Positions 16,925 to 25,578 of a stretch of 64,000 bases of DNA are shown here, one piece after another; positions within the stretch are counted from its first letter, which is position 1; each line of letters starts with the position of its first letter. The notes below the pieces were generated by a model. That model made no database searches and had not been told where the DNA came from. It saw nothing but the letters and a program-made list of their open reading frames with translations. The stretch covers positions 53,713 through 117,712 of the forward strand of contig NZ_VDGI01000013.1 of NCBI RefSeq assembly GCF_006861825.1, in the 5' to 3' direction. The position numbers and the translations under genes were made by a program. This stretch comes from Psychrobacillus vulpis (GTDB lineage Bacteria; Bacillota; Bacilli; Bacillales_A; Planococcaceae).

Positions 16925-18679
16925 GTGAAAGTATTTTTGGATTTAGGGTGGTTTTTTAAAGAGAGGAAAAAGCAGTATTTAATCGGAATACTGATGCTTA
17001 TGTTTGTAGCATTTTTGCAATTGCTTCCTCCGAAAATAATTGGTTACGTAGTAGATGAAATAAGTGAGGGAACATTAACCTTTGCTTTTTTGACAAAATG
17101 GCTTGGAATACTAGCTATTGCAGCTATAGGAATGTACATTTTACGTTATTATTGGCGAATTATGATTTTTGGATCAGCAATATTTTTAGCTAGACAGCTA
17201 AGAGAACAATTGTTTCGTCATTTCACGAAAATGTCCCCATCCTTCTACCAGAAAAAAAGAGTAGGAGATTTGATGGCACATGCAACGAATGACTTGTCAG
17301 CAGTGCAGCAAACAGCTGGTGCAGGAGTACTTACTCTCGTCGATTCCATTACAACGGGTGGATTTGTAATTGCAGCAATGGCAATAACGATTAACTGGAA
17401 ACTCACGTTAATCGCTCTTATTCCGCTACCTTTAATGGCAATTTTAACAAGCTACTATGGTAAGCTTTTGCATCAACGATTTCGTTATGCTCAAGAAGCA
17501 TTTTCAAATTTGAATGATAAAGCACAAGAAAGTATTTCTGGTGTAAAGGTCATTAAAACATTTGGTCAAGAAAAAGAAGATACAGAAGACTTTGTACGAC
17601 TATCTCAAAAAGTAGTAGATAAAAATATCCGAGTTGCTAAGGTTGATTCGTTATTCGATCCAACAATTTCGTTGATCGTTGGTATATGTTTCTTCTTATC
17701 CATTGTGTTTGGTACTCGTTTCATCTTGGCAGGAGATATGTCTATTGGAGATTTATTTGCATTTACATCGTATTTAGGTCTTCTAGTTTGGCCAATGCTT
17801 GCCTTTGGTTGGTTATTTAATATTGTAGAACGAGGTAGAGCTTCCTATGATCGTATTAGGGATTTACTAGATGAAAAAATAGAAATAGCTGACAAAGTAG
17901 GAGCGTTAGAGCAAAAACCAGAAGGGGATTTAGAATTTCATATAGATGAATTTAAGTTCCCAGAAGATGAACGATTGGCACTACACAACGTCCATTTTAC
18001 TTTAAAACGTGGAGAGACATTAGGGATAGTTGGGAAAACAGGTGCTGGTAAGACAGCAATATTAAAACTTCTAATGAGAGAATTTGAAGGATACACTGGG
18101 CAGATACTATATGGAGATCATCCAATTGATGCATATAAAAAACGTAGTTTACGTGAAGCAATTGGATATGTACCACAAGATCATTTTCTGTTTTCAACAA
18201 CCGTGGCTGGTAATATTGCATTTGCAAATGCAGGAGCAACGATGGAACAAATTTACGACGCAGCAAAACTTGCTAATATCCATGAAGATATTCTGCAATT
18301 TACAGATGGCTATAAAACAGTTGTTGGAGAACGTGGGGTTTCATTATCAGGAGGTCAAAAGCAACGTATTTCTATCGCTCGTGCATTAATGATGGAGCCA
18401 GAGTTGCTTATCTTGGATGACTCATTATCCGCAGTAGATGCCAGAACGGAAGAAGCGATTTTAGAAGCATTAAAAGAAAAACGGACAGATGAAACTACGA
18501 TTATCACATCACATCGTCTAAGTGCTATTCAACATGCACATCAAATTATAGTTATGAGCGATGGAACAATTATAGAAAAAGGATCTCATGAAGAGCTGAT
18601 GGAAATAAAAGGTACATACTTTGAAATGTATCAATTACAGCAACTAGAAACATTAGTTGAAAAGGGTGGTGAGGAGTAA
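16925..18679 (+). CDS. Heterodimeric ABC exporter subunit (YheI/BmrC-like), degenerate catalytic site
   Basis: A 584-residue half-transporter: six membrane helices (about residues 15-300), then an ATPase domain with Walker A GKTGAGKT, signature LSGGQKQR and Walker B LLILDDSLSAVD. The base after Walker B is Asp instead of Glu, as in the non-catalytic partner of heterodimeric exporters such as BmrC of BmrCD. It starts at a GTG with GGGGG 8 bases upstream. Its stop overlaps the next ATG by one base, so the two subunits are made together. Likely multidrug or lipid-linked export. Confidence 0.92.
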   Translation: MKVFLDLGWFFKERKKQYLIGILMLMFVAFLQLLPPKIIGYVVDEISEGTLTFAFLTKWLGILAIAAIGMYILRYYWRIMIFGSAIFLARQLREQLFRHFTKMSPSFYQKKRVGDLMAHATNDLSAVQQTAGAGVLTLVDSITTGGFVIAAMAITINWKLTLIALIPLPLMAILTSYYGKLLHQRFRYAQEAFSNLNDKAQESISGVKVIKTFGQEKEDTEDFVRLSQKVVDKNIRVAKVDSLFDPTISLIVGICFFLSIVFGTRFILAGDMSIGDLFAFTSYLGLLVWPMLAFGWLFNIVERGRASYDRIRDLLDEKIEIADKVGALEQKPEGDLEFHIDEFKFPEDERLALHNVHFTLKRGETLGIVGKTGAGKTAILKLLMREFEGYTGQILYGDHPIDAYKKRSLREAIGYVPQDHFLFSTTVAGNIAFANAGATMEQIYDAAKLANIHEDILQFTDGYKTVVGERGVSLSGGQKQRISIARALMMEPELLILDDSLSAVDARTEEAILEALKEKRTDETTIITSHRLSAIQHAHQIIVMSDGTIIEKGSHEELMEIKGTYFEMYQLQQLETLVEKGGEE

Positions 18680-20463
18680 TGGAAGAAAAACAACCACGGC
18701 TAACTGGAAAAGATCAGTGGAAAGTATTAAAAAGATTATTAACGTACTTAGCACCGCATAAAAAAATAATAAGTTTCGCCTTGTTTTTACTTATACTAAC
18801 TGTAATAGGAGATATACTTGGACCATATTTAATAAAGACATTTATGGACGATTATTTAACACCAAAAAATTTCCCTACTGGACCGTTAGTAGGATTGGCA
18901 CTAGGTTATGTCTTCATCCAATTAGGAAATGTAGTTGTAAGTTATTTTCAGTTACTAAAGTTTCAAGAAATAGCACTAAAAATTATCCAACAGATGCGTA
19001 TCGATGTGTTTACAAAAGTGCATCGACTAGGCATGCGTTATTTTGATAAAACGCCTGCTGGAAGTATTGTTTCACGCGTAACGAATGACACAGAAGCTAT
19101 TAAAGATATGTTCGTCAGTGTTTTAGTAGGATTTGTGCAAAGTGGATTTTTAGTAATAGGTGTATACATAGCCATGTTTATATTAAATATAAAGCTGGCT
19201 TTGATTACGACTATTTTATTACCAATATTATTTGTAGTTATACGTACGTATAGAAAATATAGTTCTGTTGTTTATCAAGACTTACGTGAACGACTTAGTC
19301 AACTAAATGCGAAGCTTGCGGAATCATTGCAAGGGATGACAATGATTCAAGCATTTAGGCAGGAAGATCGGTTACAAGATGAATTTAATGAAATTAATGA
19401 TTCCCATTGGAACGCAGGTAAACGTAACATCAAACTAGATAGTTTACTACTCCGTCCAGCAATCGATTTAGTTTACGCATTAGCAATTATTATGGTACTC
19501 AGTTATTTTGGAATTACTTCCATGTCAAACATTGTAGAAGTCGGTGTTATATATGCATTTGTTACTTATATAGATCGATTCTTCGAGCCAATTAATCAAG
19601 TAATGCAACGTCTATCTATTTTTCAACAAGCAATTGTCGCAGCTTCTCGCGTATTCAAATTACTTGATGAGGAAGATTTAGCTCCATCACAAAAAAATGA
19701 TGCACACGCTAAAATTGAGCAAGGAAAAATTGAATTTCAAAATGTTACTTTCTCATATGATGGTAAAACTGATGTATTAAAAAATATTTCATTTACTGCA
19801 GAACCAGGTCAAACGGTTGCATTAGTAGGTCATACTGGTAGTGGTAAAAGTTCTATTATAAACCTACTGATGCGTTTCTATGAGTTTGAACAAGGGGATA
19901 TTAAAATTGATGGACATTCTGTCAAAGATTTTAAAACTGATGAAATTCGTGAAAAAGTAGGACTTGTGCTTCAAGATCCATTCCTATTTTATGGAGACAT
20001 TGAAAGCAACATCCGCTTACATGCAAAAGATATGACAGATGAGGAAGTTAAAGCGGCTGCTGAATTTGTGCAGGCGAATAATTTTATCGAAAAACTACCT
20101 AACACTTACAAACAGAAAGTAACCGAAAGGGGATCTACATTCTCTAGTGGACAAAGACAGTTAGTAGCATTTGCAAGAACAATTGCAACGAATCCAAAAA
20201 TTTTAGTTTTAGATGAAGCAACAGCTAACATTGACACAGAGACAGAGGTAGCCATTCAAAGTAGTTTGGAGAAAATGCGAAAAGGTCGTACAACAATTGC
20301 AATCGCACATCGCCTAAGTACGATACAAGATGCAGAACTAATATTAGTACTTCACCATGGGGAAATTGTTGAACGAGGAACACACCAAGAACTATTGAAC
20401 CAAAAAGGTTTGTATCATAAAATGTACTTACTACAGAATAGCGTAGTGGAAGAAATAGCTTAA
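18679..20463 (+). CDS. Heterodimeric ABC exporter subunit (YheH/BmrD-like), catalytic Glu present
   Basis: A 594-residue half-transporter with six membrane helices and an ATPase domain: Walker A GHTGSGKSS, Walker B ILVLDEATANID with the catalytic Glu, but a degenerate signature FSSGQRQL. With its partner this gives one canonical and one degenerate ATP site, the known arrangement of BmrCD/TM287-288. It lacks the long extracellular insertion of B. subtilis YheH. Ends NSVVEEIA; the DNA for that tail is tandemly duplicated just downstream. Confidence 0.92.
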   Translation: MEEKQPRLTGKDQWKVLKRLLTYLAPHKKIISFALFLLILTVIGDILGPYLIKTFMDDYLTPKNFPTGPLVGLALGYVFIQLGNVVVSYFQLLKFQEIALKIIQQMRIDVFTKVHRLGMRYFDKTPAGSIVSRVTNDTEAIKDMFVSVLVGFVQSGFLVIGVYIAMFILNIKLALITTILLPILFVVIRTYRKYSSVVYQDLRERLSQLNAKLAESLQGMTMIQAFRQEDRLQDEFNEINDSHWNAGKRNIKLDSLLLRPAIDLVYALAIIMVLSYFGITSMSNIVEVGVIYAFVTYIDRFFEPINQVMQRLSIFQQAIVAASRVFKLLDEEDLAPSQKNDAHAKIEQGKIEFQNVTFSYDGKTDVLKNISFTAEPGQTVALVGHTGSGKSSIINLLMRFYEFEQGDIKIDGHSVKDFKTDEIREKVGLVLQDPFLFYGDIESNIRLHAKDMTDEEVKAAAEFVQANNFIEKLPNTYKQKVTERGSTFSSGQRQLVAFARTIATNPKILVLDEATANIDTETEVAIQSSLEKMRKGRTTIAIAHRLSTIQDAELILVLHHGEIVERGTHQELLNQKGLYHKMYLLQNSVVEEIA

Positions 20464-20637
20464 TCGAACAAAGGTGAATCCAAATTAGAAAATTCAATAC
20501 AAAGCGTTTCTGCGACGAGCTTTGCGCAGGAGCAAAGAATAGTGTAGTGGAGGATATTACTTAATCAAACAAAGGTGAACCCATATTAGATAATCCAATA
20601 CAAAGAGTTTCTGCGACGGCACAGGCTTTCGCAGAAA
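20436..20637 (+). repeat. 101-bp tandem duplication spanning the exporter gene's 3' end
   Basis: Bases 20436-20536 and 20537-20637 are imperfect direct copies with a period of 101. Copy 1 holds the last eight codons and stop of the exporter gene; copy 2 repeats them as a dead fragment (GAATAGTGTAGTGGAGGA). Both copies continue into AACAAAGGTGAA and TTTCTGCGACG. The copies have diverged by roughly one base in six. Confidence 0.8.
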
Positions 20638-20640
20638 CGA
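20608..20640 (+). terminator. Hairpin ending the exporter operon
   Basis: GTTTCTGCGA pairs with TCGCAGAAAC. It lies in the second copy of the duplication; in the first copy only a shorter CTGCG/CGCAG stem remains. No clear T tract follows, so it may be a stability hairpin rather than an efficient terminator. Confidence 0.5.
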
Positions 20641-20741
20641 AGATAAGTGGAAAGAGTCAAAAAGCTGTCACAGGCAATTGTAGAGTCAAAGTCGGGAAAG
20701 TTTGGTAAGATAGGGACAGTAATTCGGAAAGGAAGACAGCC

Positions 20742-21452
20742 GTGAGTACTGATATTAACTTACTATTAGCGTTTGGTGCAGGGATTCTAAGCTTTATTTC
20801 GCCTTGTACATTGCCTTTGTATCCTGCATTTTTATCCTACATTACAGGAATGTCATTGGAAGAGATTAAAACAGATAAAAAATTAATGCAAAGAAGAGGA
20901 ATGCTACACACCCTATTCTTCTTATTAGGGTTTTCGATCATATTTATCGCACTAGGATTTACCTCATCTTTCGTTGGAACATTCTTTATTCAATATGATC
21001 AATTAATCCGTCAAATCGGTGCAATTTTTATCATTATTTTTGGTTTAATAGTAGTAGGAGTGTTCAAACCAGAATTTTTAATGAAAGAAAAAAGATTGCA
21101 ATTTAAAAATCGTCCATCAGGTTATTTCGGAACTGCATTAATCGGATTGGCATTTGCTGCAGGTTGGCAACCATGTACAGGTCCTATACTTGCAGCTGTG
21201 TTCATAATGGCAGGATCAAATCCTGGTTCTGGTGTTTTATATATGCTAGCGTATGTTTTAGGATTTGCAATTCCATTTTTCGTATTGTCCTTCTTTGTTA
21301 CGCGACTTAATTGGATTCGAAAAAACAGTCAGTTGATCATGAAAATTGGTGGTTATATTATGATTGCCCTCGGTATTTTACTGTTTTTCGATGGTTTAAC
21401 GTATATTATTCGTATTTTCAGTCCATTTTTTGGAGGTTTTCTTGGATTTTAA
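20742..21452 (+). CDS. ccdA: Thiol-disulfide membrane transporter CcdA
   Basis: A 236-residue six-helix DsbD-type protein that carries electrons from cytoplasmic thioredoxin across the membrane for cytochrome c maturation. The two redox cysteines are visible, Cys22 in SFISPCTLP and Cys145 in GWQPCTGP, each at the start of a helix as expected. It starts at a GTG with AAAGGAAG upstream. The following yneI, ccdC and yneK copy the B. subtilis order, which makes the identification firm. Confidence 0.96.
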   Translation: MSTDINLLLAFGAGILSFISPCTLPLYPAFLSYITGMSLEEIKTDKKLMQRRGMLHTLFFLLGFSIIFIALGFTSSFVGTFFIQYDQLIRQIGAIFIIIFGLIVVGVFKPEFLMKEKRLQFKNRPSGYFGTALIGLAFAAGWQPCTGPILAAVFIMAGSNPGSGVLYMLAYVLGFAIPFFVLSFFVTRLNWIRKNSQLIMKIGGYIMIALGILLFFDGLTYIIRIFSPFFGGFLGF

Positions 21453-21470
21453 TGTGAAGGAGGCATGCTG

Positions 21471-21845
21471 ATGCCAACAGTATTAGTAGTCGATGATGCG
21501 GTTTTTATGCGCACAACAATAAAAAGAATGCTAGAAAATCATCAATTTGAAGTAATTGGCGAAGCAGCTAATGGACTTGAGGCGGTAGAAATGTATCGAA
21601 CTTTATTACCAGATGTTGTGACGATGGATATCACAATGCCAGGAATGACTGGTATTGAGGCAGTGAAAGCAATCATTTCAGAATTTCCAAATGCTAAAAT
21701 TGTAATGGTTACTGCGTTGGGACAGCAAAAACTTATAGTGGAAGCAATCGAACAAGGAGCAAAGGATTTTATCACAAAACCTTTTAATCCAGAACAAATT
21801 GTGAACATTTTGCAGAATGTCACTAACTGGAATGAAAATGAATGA
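21471..21845 (+). CDS. yneI: Single-domain CheY-like response regulator (YneI)
   Basis: A 124-residue receiver domain without an output domain. Acidic pocket VVDDAVFMR, phospho-acceptor in VTMDITMPG, switch Thr in VMVTA and Lys in FITKPF are all present. It lies between ccdA and ccdC as in B. subtilis, where the homologue is also called CcdB but is not needed for cytochrome c synthesis as far as known. I chose the second ATG (21471) because GAAGGAGG ends 7 bases before it; ATG 21465 is only one base away. Overlaps the next gene by 4 bases. Confidence 0.93.
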   Translation: MPTVLVVDDAVFMRTTIKRMLENHQFEVIGEAANGLEAVEMYRTLLPDVVTMDITMPGMTGIEAVKAIISEFPNAKIVMVTALGQQKLIVEAIEQGAKDFITKPFNPEQIVNILQNVTNWNENE

Positions 21846-22171
21846 TTAAAATTACTAACTACGCTGATTGGTTACAAGTTTCTGAGAAAGAACAATCGCT
21901 ATTACTATTTGTTAAAACTACGAATTGTTCCGTTTGTGAAGGATTGTATCCAAAAATGCAGGAATTACAAGTAGAAACTAGCATACCTTTTTATATGGTT
22001 AATGCATCAGATGTAAAAGAAATGGCAGGACAGTTATCTTTATTTACTGCTCCTGTCGTGTTATTTTGGAGAAACAATAAAGAATATGCACGTTTTGCAA
22101 GATTTATCTCATTAGGAGATATTCGTAATGTACTAAAAGAACTAGATGATATGGGGAATTCGCATGTTTGA
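21842..22171 (+). CDS. Thioredoxin-like protein with CSVC active site
   Basis: A 109-residue thioredoxin-fold protein: LLLFVKTTNCSVCEGLYPKM at the start, a cis-Pro region FTAPVVLFW, and the final helix. The active-site pair is C-S-V-C rather than the CGPC of classical thioredoxin, which suggests a different redox potential or partner. No signal peptide, so cytoplasmic. It overlaps yneI (ATGA) and ccdC (8 bases), so it is co-translated with the cytochrome c maturation genes and may feed electrons to CcdA. That role is inference. Confidence 0.85.
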   Translation: MIKITNYADWLQVSEKEQSLLLFVKTTNCSVCEGLYPKMQELQVETSIPFYMVNASDVKEMAGQLSLFTAPVVLFWRNNKEYARFARFISLGDIRNVLKELDDMGNSHV

Positions 22172-22655
22172 AAAGATTTCACCGAACGTAATGATAATTG
22201 TTTCTACTGCTTTTGCTATCGGTATGGGGATACTTGTAACAACCGTACGTGCTAAAGCAGCTAAAAAACCAGCTAGTGTCAAAAAAATATTATTGCCACC
22301 ACTATTTATGTCAACTGGTGCTCTCATGTTTGTATTTCCATTCTTTCGAGTAACAGGGATGGAAATAATAGAGGCACTTGCTGTAGGTATGTTATTTTCC
22401 ACTGTTCTAATTTGGACTTCAAAGTTTGAATGGAAAGATGGAGAAATCTATCTAAAACAGTCTAAAGCTTTTATCTTTATATTATTCGCTTTACTTGTTG
22501 TACGGTTAGTTGGAAAGTTAGTGTTAAGTGCAACGATTGATGTAGGACAACTTAGTGGTATGTTTTGGCTATTAGCTTTCGGAATGATCGTTCCATGGCG
22601 AATTGCCATGTACATGCAGTATAAGAAGCTACAAAAAGCAGGAGCAACTGAATAA
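22164..22655 (+). CDS. ccdC: Cytochrome c biogenesis protein CcdC
   Basis: A 163-residue membrane protein with four to five hydrophobic segments, matching CcdC/YneJ by start (MFEKISPNVMIIVSTAFAIG), length and position after yneI. In B. subtilis the ccdA-yneI-ccdC order is conserved. The ATG at 22164 has GGGGA about 6 bases upstream; the frame is open further upstream but that part overlaps the thioredoxin-like gene. Ends at a strong terminator. Confidence 0.92.
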   Translation: MFEKISPNVMIIVSTAFAIGMGILVTTVRAKAAKKPASVKKILLPPLFMSTGALMFVFPFFRVTGMEIIEALAVGMLFSTVLIWTSKFEWKDGEIYLKQSKAFIFILFALLVVRLVGKLVLSATIDVGQLSGMFWLLAFGMIVPWRIAMYMQYKKLQKAGATE

Positions 22656-22662
22656 AGAATGC

Positions 22663-22704
22663 AAAAAGCGAGTATCTATTTTGAAAGAATACTCGCTTTT
22701 TATT
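22663..22704. terminator. Bidirectional terminator between ccdC and yneK
   Basis: AAAAAGCGAGTAT and ATACTCGCTTTTT form a perfect 13-bp stem with A and T runs on either side, serving the plus-strand ccd operon and possibly yneK on the minus strand. Confidence 0.92.
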
Positions 22705-22767
22705 TGTGTAGAAGAAGATTTGGCCAAAGCACTACAGTTAAGGTGGAGATTAGGCACTTTTCTTTTT

Positions 22768-23232
22768 TTATTGTGCTTTTGGTTTAGCTTCCGATTCTTC
22801 GAAGAATCTATTAAAAGGGGTAACGTCAATTTCCATTTCAGCCAATTTTTTGCGTAAAAATTTATGGTCACGTTTTGGTGTAGCTATAATATAGCCACGG
22901 ATGAGTAGCTCACGTGAAATGGATGTAGCTTTTTCCTCAAGTGCTAGTTGACCAATTTTCCCTGCAATTTTTTGTTTTGCTACTGGTCTAAAAAGCTCTG
23001 GAACTGGACTTACTAATTCATTTAAAAGTGCTTTTTGGTCATCATTCCAAAGATGAATGGTGTTGTCTACATAGTATTCTTCCCAATCTAAATCCGATTT
23101 CCCATCGTTTTTAGGGAGAGCCTTAAGGAATTTACGGAACATAAAAAATCCTCCAATGGCCATTAAGCCTATTAAAACAACTGCCCAAAATAGTATAAAC
23201 CACATAAACCAACCATTTAACAATCTATTCAC
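22768..23232 (-). CDS. yneK: DUF2621 membrane-anchored protein YneK
   Basis: A 154-residue protein with one N-terminal membrane helix (WFMWFILFWAVVLIGLMAIGG falls at about residues 8-28) and a charged cytoplasmic part with KALPKNDGKSDLDWEEYYVD. Family DUF2621, function unknown. Position and opposite orientation next to ccdC match B. subtilis yneK. The ATG has AAAGAGGTG upstream on the minus strand. Confidence 0.9.
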   Translation of the reverse strand: MNRLLNGWFMWFILFWAVVLIGLMAIGGFFMFRKFLKALPKNDGKSDLDWEEYYVDNTIHLWNDDQKALLNELVSPVPELFRPVAKQKIAGKIGQLALEEKATSISRELLIRGYIIATPKRDHKFLRKKLAEMEIDVTPFNRFFEESEAKPKAQ

Positions 23233-23338
23233 CTCTTTTTTCTATCTTTAGTATAAGATGTTCTCAAAAAAATTTCACTCTCTATGTATCCTTTCTTTTA
23301 AAAAGTATCTATTTACTTGTTGAAAGGAGGTGTTAGTA

Positions 23339-23551
23339 ATGGCTAATTTAGAGTATAAGCAAGCAGTGCTAAAGTTAGTATTTGAAGCGGGATTAGTTGA
23401 AGGAAAAATGAAAACAAAATCCAAAACGTATCGGAACATACAAGCTAGTGCTACCGCAGATGGACTTGAAACCGTTGCAACAACACTGGCGAGCTTGTCA
23501 AACAGCCCATACATTGGCGCTGAAAAAGTAGAAACATTGAATCTTATCTAA
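23339..23551 (+). CDS. DUF1659 domain protein
   Basis: A 70-residue protein beginning MANLEYKQAVLKLVFEAG and ending GAEKVETLNLI, characteristic of DUF1659. The ATG at 23339 follows AAAGGAGG by 8 bases; an upstream in-frame codon is not supported. It is the first of a three-gene set (DUF1659, DUF2922, YvrJ) commonly found together in Bacillales. Function unknown. Confidence 0.88.
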   Translation: MANLEYKQAVLKLVFEAGLVEGKMKTKSKTYRNIQASATADGLETVATTLASLSNSPYIGAEKVETLNLI

Positions 23552-23572
23552 TAATATTAGGAGGGAAAGGAA

Positions 23573-23785
23573 TTGGCAAAATCATTACAACTTCTGTTTG
23601 AAACAGTAGATGGCAAGAGACTCATGTTGTCCGTCGATGATCCAAAGGATTCTCTAACGAATACAGAAATTGAAGCAGGGATGGAATCCATTATTGCTAG
23701 TAATGTATTTTATGTAGAAGGAACACCGATTTCAATCGTTAAAAGTGCACAAGTTGTCGATCGAAATGTTACACATATTATTTAA
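23573..23785 (+). CDS. DUF2922 domain protein
   Basis: A 70-residue protein matching DUF2922: LQLLFETVDGKRLMLSVDDPK and then a C-terminal VDRNVTHII. It starts at a TTG 7 bases after AGGAGGG, 21 bases after the DUF1659 stop, so the two share a transcript that ends at the terminator at 23789. Function unknown. Confidence 0.88.
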   Translation: MAKSLQLLFETVDGKRLMLSVDDPKDSLTNTEIEAGMESIIASNVFYVEGTPISIVKSAQVVDRNVTHII

Positions 23786-23788
23786 TTA

Positions 23789-23821
23789 TCTAAGACTCTC
23801 CAACATTGGGGGGTCTTTTTT
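23789..23821 (+). terminator. Terminator after the DUF1659-DUF2922 pair
   Basis: AAGACTCTCC pairs with GGGGGGTCTT (one mismatch and a wobble) across a short loop, followed by TTTTTT. Confidence 0.75.
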
Positions 23822-23839
23822 ACAAAGGAAGTGATTATA

Positions 23840-23962
23840 ATGGAACAGTGGCTTTCATTGATTCAAGATGTTGGCTTTCCAATTTTTGTATCATTTTATT
23901 TGATGCATCGGGTTGAAAGCAAACTGGATGAAATCAAAAATGCACTGTTATCTTTAAAATGA
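23840..23962 (+). CDS. YvrJ family small protein
   Basis: A 40-residue protein that begins MEQWLSLIQDVGFPIFVSFY and ends in the charged helix VESKLDEIKNALLSLK, the full YvrJ family pattern: one membrane helix plus an amphipathic tail. GGAAGTG lies 8 bases before the ATG. It follows the DUF2922 terminator by about 20 bases. These small proteins often accompany DUF1659/DUF2922. Function unknown. Confidence 0.88.
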   Translation: MEQWLSLIQDVGFPIFVSFYLMHRVESKLDEIKNALLSLK

Positions 23963-24066
23963 GCTCCCAATTCACAAAACTGTTGAATTAGGCGAGACAT
24001 TCTGGTTGAATGAGTAAAATTGTTTCGTTAAGATTAAGTTATGAATAGAAAAGTGAGGTCTCATTA

Positions 24067-24657
24067 ATGAAGAAGCTATTATTTATTATTTCCATTTCCT
24101 TACTTGTACTTGCTGGATGTGGCAGTAGTGGGAACTTTGAAGCACAAACAAATTGGGAAGTTGAAGATTTCTCTTATGTAAACCAACATAATGAAAAGGT
24201 TTCCCTAGATGATATGAAAGGTACGGTTTGGTTAGCTACATTCGTTTTTACAAACTGTACAACAGTGTGTCCTCCAATGACCTTTAATATGAGCGATATT
24301 CAGAAAATGCTTGTAGAAAAAGGGATTGAAGATTATAAGATTGTGGCATTTAGTGTAGATCCAGAGGTAGATACACCAGAGAAACTTCAAGAATATCTAG
24401 GTAATTATGATGTTGCAGATGAAAGCAAATGGGAGCTATTAACAGGCTACAATCAAGCAGACATTGCTGGATTTGCAGCGGATTCATTTAAAACATTAGT
24501 AAAAGATGATCCTAATTCAGATCAAGTAATTCACGGTACTTCCTTCTACTTAGTGGACCAAAATGGCGTAGTTGTTAAAAACTATAGTGGTTCTCAAGAC
24601 GTACCGAAAGAAGAAATCGTTATTGATGTAGAAACATTAATCAAAGATGGGAAATAA
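24067..24657 (+). CDS. SCO1/SenC-type copper chaperone lipoprotein
   Basis: A 196-residue lipoprotein: signal peptide with lipobox LAGC (Cys18), then the thioredoxin-like SCO fold with the copper ligands Cys64 and Cys68 in FTNCTTVCPPM and His156 in VIHGTSF. It helps load CuA of cytochrome c oxidase on the outer face of the membrane (YpmQ in B. subtilis). GTGAGG precedes the ATG. Its place near ccdA/ccdC groups respiratory-chain assembly genes. Closed by a perfect terminator. Confidence 0.94.
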   Translation: MKKLLFIISISLLVLAGCGSSGNFEAQTNWEVEDFSYVNQHNEKVSLDDMKGTVWLATFVFTNCTTVCPPMTFNMSDIQKMLVEKGIEDYKIVAFSVDPEVDTPEKLQEYLGNYDVADESKWELLTGYNQADIAGFAADSFKTLVKDDPNSDQVIHGTSFYLVDQNGVVVKNYSGSQDVPKEEIVIDVETLIKDGK

Positions 24658-24678
24658 GAAACTCTAGATTAAAGACAT

Positions 24679-24717
24679 AAGGTTTCAGGAATGTTTGACA
24701 TTCCTGAAACCTTTTGA
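24679..24717 (+). terminator. Terminator of the SCO1 gene
   Basis: AAGGTTTCAGGAATG and CATTCCTGAAACCTT form a perfect 15-bp stem with a 5-base loop and TTTT tail. It is nearly identical to the aconitase terminator at 37030-37075. Confidence 0.93.
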
Positions 24718-24834
24718 TTTATTATCCATTTTTACTTCTTAATTCGTCGATTTCTCCATGAATCACGTTTATTTTGTATACTTCTCATGACAACTCCTTG
24801 ATTCATTAAGTAAATGGAGACTAATGAATAAATA

Positions 24835-24950
24835 AGAAAATCGTTGAAATGGCTCCCTTTCCGCGGGCGTTGCCTCAGTCTCCTCGCTTCGCTGCGGGGT
24901 CTTCGGCTAACGTTATTCCCGCAGGAGTGTCGCCATTTTAACGATTTTCT
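24835..24950 (-). repeat. Structured GC-rich repeat, array A, inverted leading copy
   Basis: The 116-bp element is bounded by near-perfect inverted repeats (AGAAAATCGTTGAAATGGC against GCCATTTTAACGATTTTCT). On the minus strand it reads CTGCGGG ... CGTT-A-GCC, loop, GGC-AACG, CCCGCGG, a complete long stem. It sits directly downstream of the SCO1 terminator; its sister copy at 37091-37207 sits downstream of the aconitase terminator. Confidence 0.85.
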
Positions 24951-24997
24951 AGAAATGAAAAAGTAGTTAACATAAAAATAGACAGTTTTTAAGTGCC

Positions 24998-25050
24998 CTC
25001 AGCGTAGCCGGGAAGTGGCTTGGGAACTCATCTGCTGAAAGCAAGTAGCT
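24998..25050 (+). repeat. 5'-truncated repeat copy, array A
   Basis: The segment CAGCGTAGCCGGGAAGTGGC through CTGAAAGCAAGTAGCTTTT matches only the second half of the repeat (loop end, variable stem, AAAGCGAGTAGCTTTTT). The matching truncated copy in array B is at 37248-37310. Confidence 0.55.
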
Positions 25051-25162
25051 TTTACGGACTCTACCAGGCATAATTCAGGTTTCATTACGTCTAGCTAATC
25101 ACGTTCATTTTGTATTTTTTTAAACACCATCGCATTACAATTCCTTGGTTCAATTCATAGAG

Positions 25163-25267
25163 AAAAAGCTGCGATACTCCTGCGGAAAAACGGAGCGTCC
25201 AAGACCCCACATGAGCGTAGCGAAGAGGAGGCTTGGCATTTCGTCCGCGGAAAGAGAGTAGCTTTTT
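25163..25267 (+). repeat. Structured GC-rich repeat, array A, unit 1
   Basis: Bounded by AAAAAGCT and AGCTTTTT. Core: CTGCGG, then ACGGAGCGTCCAAG, a loop starting ACCCCACATGAGCGTAGCGA, then CTTGGCATTTCGT and CCGCGG. The arms pair almost completely with one bulged T. Confidence 0.85.
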
Positions 25268-25371
25268 CGATATTCAATTAGTCGTGATTCTATTTTTTTG
25301 AACTGATTACGTTCATTATGTACAATTGTTGACACCATCGCATTACAATTCCTTATTTTCAATTCATAGTG

Positions 25372-25474
25372 AAAAGCTGCGAGACTCCTGCGGAAAAACG
25401 GAACGTTCAAGACCCGCACGAGCGTAGCGAGGAGGAGGCTTGACGGTTCGTCCGCGGAAAGCGAGTAGCTTTTT
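25372..25474 (+). repeat. Structured GC-rich repeat, array A, unit 2
   Basis: Same boundaries as unit 1, but arms ACGGAACGTTCAAG and CTTGACGGTTCGT. The C-to-T change in one arm is matched by a G-to-A change in the other (CCAAG/CTTGG becomes TCAAG/CTTGA). The spacers on its two sides are identical over about 104 bases. Confidence 0.85.
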
Positions 25475-25578
25475 CGATATTCAATTAGTCGTGATTCTAT
25501 TTTTTTGAACTGATTACGTTCATTATGTACAATTGTTGACACCATCGCATTACAATTCCTTATTTTCAATTCATAGTG

